Shown here piece by piece: positions 59,623-64,000 of a stretch of DNA of 64,000 nucleotides; within the stretch, counting starts at the first letter, position 1, and every line of letters begins with the position of its first letter. The position numbers and the translations under genes are program-made. The notes below the pieces were generated by a model. That model did not search any database. It had not been told where the DNA came from and saw nothing but the letters and a program-made list of their open reading frames with translations. Source of the stretch: Larkinella sp. C7 (GTDB lineage: Bacteria > Bacteroidota > Bacteroidia > Cytophagales > Spirosomataceae); NCBI RefSeq assembly GCF_006149005.1, contig NZ_VBSL01000005.1, forward strand, positions 496,338 to 560,337, in the 5' to 3' direction.

Positions 59623-60300
59623 ATGAAAATTCTGGTAGTAGAAGACGAGCCTAAACTCGCTTCGTTCGTAAAAAAGGGCCTGGAAGAACAATCGTTTGAG
59701 GTTGATGTGGCATTTGATGGGCAAATTGGACGAACGATGGCCCTGAGCAACAATTACGATGTGATTGTCCTGGATGTGAATGTTCCGAAAATAAACGGCT
59801 ACGACCTGGCAAAATCGTTGCGCTCCGAAAACATCAAAACGCCCATTCTGATGCTGACGGCAATGGGTTCGCTCGATAATAAAGTGGCCGGTTTTGAAGC
59901 GGGAGCCGACGATTATCTGGTTAAACCCTTCGAGTTCCGTGAATTGCTGGCCCGGCTGCGTGCCTTAAGCAAACGAACGATCGACACGAGCCAGCAGTCG
60001 AACCTCCTGAAAGTTGCCGATCTGGAACTGGATCTGAACGAAAAAATTGCCCGGCGGGGCGGCAAGCGAATTGAACTCACCGCCAAAGAATTTGCGTTGC
60101 TGGAATACCTGATGCGCAACCGGAGCCGGGTTGTATCCCGAATCGACATTGCCGAGAAAGTGTGGGACATCCACTTTGACACCGGCACGAACGTCATCGA
60201 TGTGTATGTCAATTTCCTGCGCAAAAAAGTTGATAAAGACTTCCCGGTCAAATTAATTCATACCGTCATCGGGATGGGATACATGTTAAAAGAGGAATAG
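59623..60300 (+). CDS. OmpR-family response regulator
   Basis: From ATG 59623 the protein is 225 residues: receiver (1-120) with VEDEPKL pocket, VIVLDVNVPKINGYD acceptor Asp and DDYLVKPFE Lys, then a winged helix (about 130-225) with LTAKEFALLEYLM, SRIDIAEKVWD, NVIDVYVNFLRKKVDK and VIGMGYML. It is of the CusR/ArlR type. A frame open to 59551 runs into the terminator hairpin, so the later start is right. The kinase gene follows 30 nt on. Direct repeats at 59359 suggest autoregulation. Confidence 0.93.
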   Translation: MKILVVEDEPKLASFVKKGLEEQSFEVDVAFDGQIGRTMALSNNYDVIVLDVNVPKINGYDLAKSLRSENIKTPILMLTAMGSLDNKVAGFEAGADDYLVKPFEFRELLARLRALSKRTIDTSQQSNLLKVADLELDLNEKIARRGGKRIELTAKEFALLEYLMRNRSRVVSRIDIAEKVWDIHFDTGTNVIDVYVNFLRKKVDKDFPVKLIHTVIGMGYMLKEE

Positions 60301-60330
60301 CGACCCGCAATCTCCTTTCGCCCAACTGCC

Positions 60331-61746
60331 ATGAACATCAGAACCCGGCTAACTGTCCTTTTTGCGCTGCTGGTTGGCTCCATCATCCTGCTGTTTTCTC
60401 TCACCATTTATTATTTATTCGATCAGTACCGCGAACGGGAGTTCTATGACCGTCTCCGACAGAATGCGTTTGCAACCGCCCAGTTGTTGGAAAATGTAGA
60501 GGTAAGGGGCATTACGGACAAAATGCTGCAGCAGATCGAACTGAATTACATGTCGCTCTACAAAGGACACGTAACCATCTTTTTACCCGATAACCGGATT
60601 CTGCACTCGACCGATTCCAAACGGGAGGTGGTTTCGCTCCAGTTTCTGGAACAGGTTCGGAATGGCAAAGAGATTTTCAGACGCAACGGCATGGTAGAAA
60701 CCCTGGGCGTCCGGTTTACCGACCGTCATAACCGCATTCTGGTGGTGGTGGCAACGGCCATCGACCGCTACGGTTTTACTAAAATTGAGTGGCTGCGGGA
60801 TATTCTGGTCATCAGCTGGATCGTCAGCATGGGCATCGTGCTGCTGGCGGGGTGGTTTTTTGCCGGCGATGCACTCAAACCGGTTTCCGACATCATTGAT
60901 CAGGTCAACGATATTTCAGCCACCAACATCTATGCCCGGCTGCGCATCGGAAGTCCCAAAGACGAGTTGGCCAAACTGGCCGCTACATTCAATGAAATGC
61001 TTGACCGGCTGGAGCAGGCGTTTATTCTTCAGAAAAACTTCGTTTCCCATGCCTCCCATGAACTGCTCACCCCGCTGACGGTGATGATGGGTCAGGTCGA
61101 TGTGGCCCTGATGCAGCCCCGCAAAGAATACGAATACAAACAGGCCCTGGAAAGTGTGCTGGAAGAAGGCAAAAAAATGAACAGCCTTGTCAACGGACTG
61201 CTCGAACTGGCGCGGGTGAATGCCGACGCAGCCACGCTGTCGTTCAAACCGGTGCGGATCGACGAGGTGCTTTGGCAAGGGCGTAGCCGGTTGCTGCAAA
61301 AGAATGAAGAATACCGAATCGATATCGAATACGAAAAACTACCCGGCAACGAGGAAGAACTGATTGTGATGGGCGAAGAATCGCTCCTGCAAATGGCTTT
61401 TCAGAACCTGATCGAAAACGGCTGTAAGTATTCGAAAGACCGACACATGGTGGTGACCCTAAACGCGGGCGAAGACGACATCAGACTGACGTTTACCGAC
61501 CACGGATACGGCATTCCGCCCGAAGACATTCCCCATTTGTTCGAGCCCTTCTTCCGTTCCGAAACCACCTCCGGCATCATCGGACACGGCATCGGGCTGG
61601 CCCTCACCCACCGCATCATTACCATCCACAAAGGCCAGATCCGGGTGGAATCGGAGATCGGAAAAGGCACCTCCGTGGAAGTAACCGTACCGGTTCGAAA
61701 GATCGTTACAACCGAAAAACCGGTAGCCTTTGAACTCGAAGAATAA
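60331..61746 (+). CDS. CusS-like sensor histidine kinase
   Basis: This 471-residue kinase has two membrane helices (about 9-30 and 160-180) around a roughly 130-residue periplasmic sensor, a HAMP domain (about 183-235), the H box SHASHELLTPLTVM (the usual Arg before TPLT is Leu), and HATPase motifs AFQNLIENGCKYS (N), DHGYGIPPED (G1) and GHGIGLALTHRI (G2). It pairs with the OmpR-type regulator just upstream. Sensed signal unknown; the overall layout matches metal or envelope-stress sensors. Confidence 0.92.
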   Translation: MNIRTRLTVLFALLVGSIILLFSLTIYYLFDQYREREFYDRLRQNAFATAQLLENVEVRGITDKMLQQIELNYMSLYKGHVTIFLPDNRILHSTDSKREVVSLQFLEQVRNGKEIFRRNGMVETLGVRFTDRHNRILVVVATAIDRYGFTKIEWLRDILVISWIVSMGIVLLAGWFFAGDALKPVSDIIDQVNDISATNIYARLRIGSPKDELAKLAATFNEMLDRLEQAFILQKNFVSHASHELLTPLTVMMGQVDVALMQPRKEYEYKQALESVLEEGKKMNSLVNGLLELARVNADAATLSFKPVRIDEVLWQGRSRLLQKNEEYRIDIEYEKLPGNEEELIVMGEESLLQMAFQNLIENGCKYSKDRHMVVTLNAGEDDIRLTFTDHGYGIPPEDIPHLFEPFFRSETTSGIIGHGIGLALTHRIITIHKGQIRVESEIGKGTSVEVTVPVRKIVTTEKPVAFELEE

Positions 61747-61760
61747 GCACAACGGACCAA

Positions 61761-61817
61761 TTTAACCCGTTTTTAACTTGACCTTAATTCACTTTTAACA
61801 GCGTTTCGTCACCTTTG
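61761..61817 (+). promoter_or_regulatory. Four-fold 11-bp direct-repeat box and -7 element of the NuoL-like gene
   Basis: TTTAAC (61761), TTTAAC (61772), CTTAAT (61783) and TTTAAC (61794) recur at exactly 11 bp. The last ends 10 bp before CACCTTTG (61810-61817), a near-consensus -7 box. Sequence, period and spacing equal those of the regulator's own promoter at 59359. Confidence 0.6.
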
Positions 61818-61843
61818 ACTTCAGAGTTACAAGCCACTTGTAC

Positions 61844-63532
61844 ATGGAGTCTGCTGTTTTCATCCTTACTGCTGCAAGTAGCCTGGGCGTCTTTTTGTTC
61901 CGGGGGCAGACGAAGTATTACTTCAGCCTTTTTCTCCATATTCTCCTCATTGTTACGGCTTCTTCCTGGGCTTTCCGCGCGCTGTCGGCCGGTGGGCTGA
62001 TGCAGTTCAATCTGCTGGAACGGGCCGGTTTTCTTTTACCCGTCAACATCGATAGTCTGTCGGCTTTTTTCCTGGGTGTCATCAGCCTGACCCTACTGAT
62101 GGGCGTGCTGTATGCCAACGGCTATTTGAAACTGTACCGGCAAATCCAATCGGACCGCCAACTGTCGTTTCATCACCTGGCACTCCTGTGGCTCCATCTG
62201 TCTATGATTCTGGTTTGCACCCTGCGTGGCGGAACCGCTTTTCTGATTTCCTGGGAGCTGATGGCCGTGGCCGCATTTGGGTTGGTGGTTTTCGAGGGCG
62301 AACGGAAAGATATTTTAAAAACCGGTTATGCTTACCTGCTTCAGATTCAAATGGGGTTTGTGTTCATACTCATGGCCCTGCTGATCGCCGGTTCGCAGGC
62401 GCCTTCGTTCGGTTTCGATAGCCTCGGTGCTTATTTCATGACCCACAAGCCATTACCGGTTTTTCTGTTATTTTTTATCGGATTTGGCAGTTATGCGGGG
62501 TTCGTTCCCATGCATAGCTGGCTCCCTCAAACGCAGTTAACGGCACCATCCCACGTTTCGGCTATCCTATCCGGCGTACTGACCCAGATGGGCCTTTACG
62601 GCATTCTGCGGGTGCTAACGTATATCCATAGTGACCTGGCTCCCATTGCCTTCTTCCTCCTGGGTTTTTCGCTCCTGTCGGGTCTGGTTGGCACCCGGAA
62701 CGCCTTTCTCCAACACGATGGTAAGAAATTGCTGGCCTATAACAGTATCGCCAATACCGGAATCATCGGAATCGGAATCGGTATCGGATTATTGGGCATT
62801 GCATTTAACATTCCCGCCCTGGCCGCACTGGGCTTTACGGGGGGTATTTTACATATCGCCAATCATGCCTTGTCCAAGTCGCTGCTGTTTTTTGGCGTCG
62901 GTTCCATTTACCGGGCTACGCACACCCGGAATATCGACCAGTTAGGCGGTTTGATCCGGACCATGCCGAAAACGTCGTTCCTATTCCTCCTCGGTATGCT
63001 GGCGCTCTGCAGCTTGCCGCCCTTCAACGGTTTTGTGTCCGGATTTTTGATTTATTGGGGGCTTATCAAGGGCCTTACCCTGCATACTGGCGTGCTGAAT
63101 CTGGCGCTCTGGGCAGTCTTTACAGGACTTATCCTGCTGATCAGCGGCTTCACGGTAATGGGTTTCAAGAAAGTCTTTGAAACGGTATTTCTGGGGGCTC
63201 CTCACTCCGATTCTGCAGCACACGCCAAAGAAGTACCCGATGACCTGCTGGTTTCCCCGTTGCTGGCAAGCCTTTTTATTCTGACGATCGGCATCTGGCC
63301 CACATTTTTCCTGAAGCTAACCAGCAACGTGTCGGCTCTGTATGTTTCCGATTTACAGGCCATCGATGCGGCTGTTCCAACGCTGGCGTATGTCGGCAGT
63401 ATTGGCGCCACGCTGGTCGGAGCCACGCTTTTCATCCTGTGGATTCGGACCAAACCGCATAAGCCTATCCGCATCGATTATCATTCGCCCAGTTCGATTC
63501 GCAAACCCAAAAAAGAACACGAGTTTGGGTAA
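61844..63532 (+). CDS. Orphan NuoL/HyfB/MrpD-like proton-translocating membrane subunit
   Basis: From ATG 61844 the protein is 562 residues with about 14 hydrophobic helices and the proton-antiporter (Proton_antipo_M) signature. The Glu of helix 5 is in FLISWELMAV, the Lys/His region in GFGSYAGFVPMHSWLPQTQLTAPSHVSAILSGVL, and LLAYNSIANTGII is the broken helix. These are the charged residues used for proton transfer in NuoL/M/N, HyfB and MrpD. No partner subunits of complex I, hydrogenase or Mrp are near. Its promoter repeats suggest control by the adjacent two-component system. Function is therefore open; other subunits may lie elsewhere. Confidence 0.85.
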   Translation: MESAVFILTAASSLGVFLFRGQTKYYFSLFLHILLIVTASSWAFRALSAGGLMQFNLLERAGFLLPVNIDSLSAFFLGVISLTLLMGVLYANGYLKLYRQIQSDRQLSFHHLALLWLHLSMILVCTLRGGTAFLISWELMAVAAFGLVVFEGERKDILKTGYAYLLQIQMGFVFILMALLIAGSQAPSFGFDSLGAYFMTHKPLPVFLLFFIGFGSYAGFVPMHSWLPQTQLTAPSHVSAILSGVLTQMGLYGILRVLTYIHSDLAPIAFFLLGFSLLSGLVGTRNAFLQHDGKKLLAYNSIANTGIIGIGIGIGLLGIAFNIPALAALGFTGGILHIANHALSKSLLFFGVGSIYRATHTRNIDQLGGLIRTMPKTSFLFLLGMLALCSLPPFNGFVSGFLIYWGLIKGLTLHTGVLNLALWAVFTGLILLISGFTVMGFKKVFETVFLGAPHSDSAAHAKEVPDDLLVSPLLASLFILTIGIWPTFFLKLTSNVSALYVSDLQAIDAAVPTLAYVGSIGATLVGATLFILWIRTKPHKPIRIDYHSPSSIRKPKKEHEFG

Positions 63533-63572
63533 CCCTCAATTATCTGTAATTTATTTAGGTTATTTCAGGTTC

Positions 63573-63603
63573 AGGCCGGTCGATTGACCGGCCTGACTTT
63601 TTT
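63573..63603 (+). terminator. Rho-independent terminator of the NuoL-like gene
   Basis: AGGCCGGTC-GATT-GACCGGCCT has a perfect 9-bp stem with a tetraloop and is followed by GACTTTTTT, 40 nt after the stop. Confidence 0.93.
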
Positions 63604-63605
63604 AC

Positions 63606-64000
63606 CTATTTCAGAAACCCTTCCAGTGAGGCAGGCGAATAATTGACGTTTTTCAGTGTTTTGTTGTCGGCTGTGCGATACACCAGGTATTTGCCGTCCG
63701 ACTCCACGTAGTGGCAGTCTACGCCTTTTGCCTGGTAATGCTGAACGGTTGCTTCGGCCTCGGCCACCGTCAGACAGGCTTTGCTGAGGTTCGAACGCTG
63801 TACTTCGTCGAACAAGGCTTTGAATTTTTCGCCCAAACCGAACTCCAGAATGGCACCAGCCAGCACATACTGCAAATCGCACAGCGCATCGGCCACTTCC
63901 ACCAGGTCTTTTTCCAGAATGGCGACTTCCAGTTCTTTCAATTCCTCGGCCAGCAGCGCAACCCGAAGCTGACAGCGGGTTTCGGACGGAATCTGGGGGG
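63606..64000 (-). CDS. MazG-like nucleotide pyrophosphohydrolase (partial, 5' end outside window)
   Basis: The frame enters from the right edge and ends at 63606. The visible 130 residues include the MazG/PRA-PH helical pattern LLAEELKELEVAILEKDLVEVADALCDLQYVLAG, with the EE..E and D..D metal ligands (about 20-50 of the visible part). A C-terminal extension (VQHYQAKGVDCHYVESDGKYLVYRTAD) has a short beta segment. Such all-alpha NTP pyrophosphatases cleave NTPs to NMP plus PPi, often in nucleotide housekeeping. The N-terminal 30-50 residues are missing. Confidence 0.88.
   Translation of the reverse strand, partial: PQIPSETRCQLRVALLAEELKELEVAILEKDLVEVADALCDLQYVLAGAILEFGLGEKFKALFDEVQRSNLSKACLTVAEAEATVQHYQAKGVDCHYVESDGKYLVYRTADNKTLKNVNYSPASLEGFLK

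Noticed and set aside
1-64000. tRNA, rRNA, CRISPR, prophage, insertion sequence or replication origin.
   Set aside because: I saw no tRNA cloverleaf, regular spaced direct repeats, transposase, integrase or phage structural gene, and no DnaA-box cluster.

Overview
The window looks like a chromosomal segment of a Bacteroidota bacterium of order Cytophagales, probably Spirosomaceae (Spirosoma/Larkinella-like). The evidence is an Oar-like TonB receptor, a type IX secretion sorting domain on a large rhamnosidase, DUF1573, a CrtW-type carotenoid ketolase, promoters with the Bacteroidota -7 motif TAnnTTTG, and about 50% or higher G+C with AT-rich intergenic regions. I see no rRNA, tRNA, CRISPR array, prophage or insertion sequence.

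Layout. 0-16 kb: housekeeping and envelope genes (membrane-protein fragment, SPFH/NfeD pair, PafA-like phosphatase, carotenoid ketolase, polyprenyl synthase, patatin, glycerophosphodiesterase, TonB receptor). A co-directional run follows: a SelD-like protein lacking its catalytic residues, an esterase, an RsmI-like methylase and a metallo-hydrolase, then an ECF sigma factor with a damaged FecR-type partner. 16-23.5 kb: a minus-strand operon of CHAT protease, membrane-spanning nSTAND/WD40 ATPase, exported caspase-like protease and a small exported protein. I regard this as the main candidate for an undescribed conflict or cell-death system. 24-34 kb: a 1.8 kb-residue modular GH78 rhamnosidase, a hydrolase-GH130 pair, and an MFS exporter with its TetR regulator. 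34-45 kb: S9 peptidase, DUF1573 protein, a two-component system, a CheB-CheR-PAS kinase interrupted by an in-frame UGA, a response regulator and an exported beta-propeller.

45-59 kb: a stress-type island of many short proteins (OmpA/glycine-zipper lipoprotein, PA2169-type four-helix protein, GlgX, DUF3891, general-stress FMN protein, DUF326 Cys-rich bundle, lmo0937-type membrane peptide, two YtxH proteins, an outer-membrane barrel) mixed with four phosphorelay genes, including an NtrC-class sigma-54 activator. Four promoter regions here share a -24/-12-like box (TGGYAYR...TTTC) with a TTCTACA/TGTAGAA site 110-140 bp upstream, and a fifth is weaker. That suggests one regulon for the local activator.

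59-64 kb: two short structured RNA units sharing the same core, then an OmpR/HK two-component system and a lone NuoL/HyfB-like proton-channel subunit. The promoters of the two-component system and of the channel subunit carry four direct repeats at an exact 11-bp period, 10 bp before the -7 box, so the channel gene is a likely target. The window ends in a MazG-like pyrophosphohydrolase. Intergenic gaps repeatedly hold long simple-sequence inverted repeats, and one REP pair (BIME-like).
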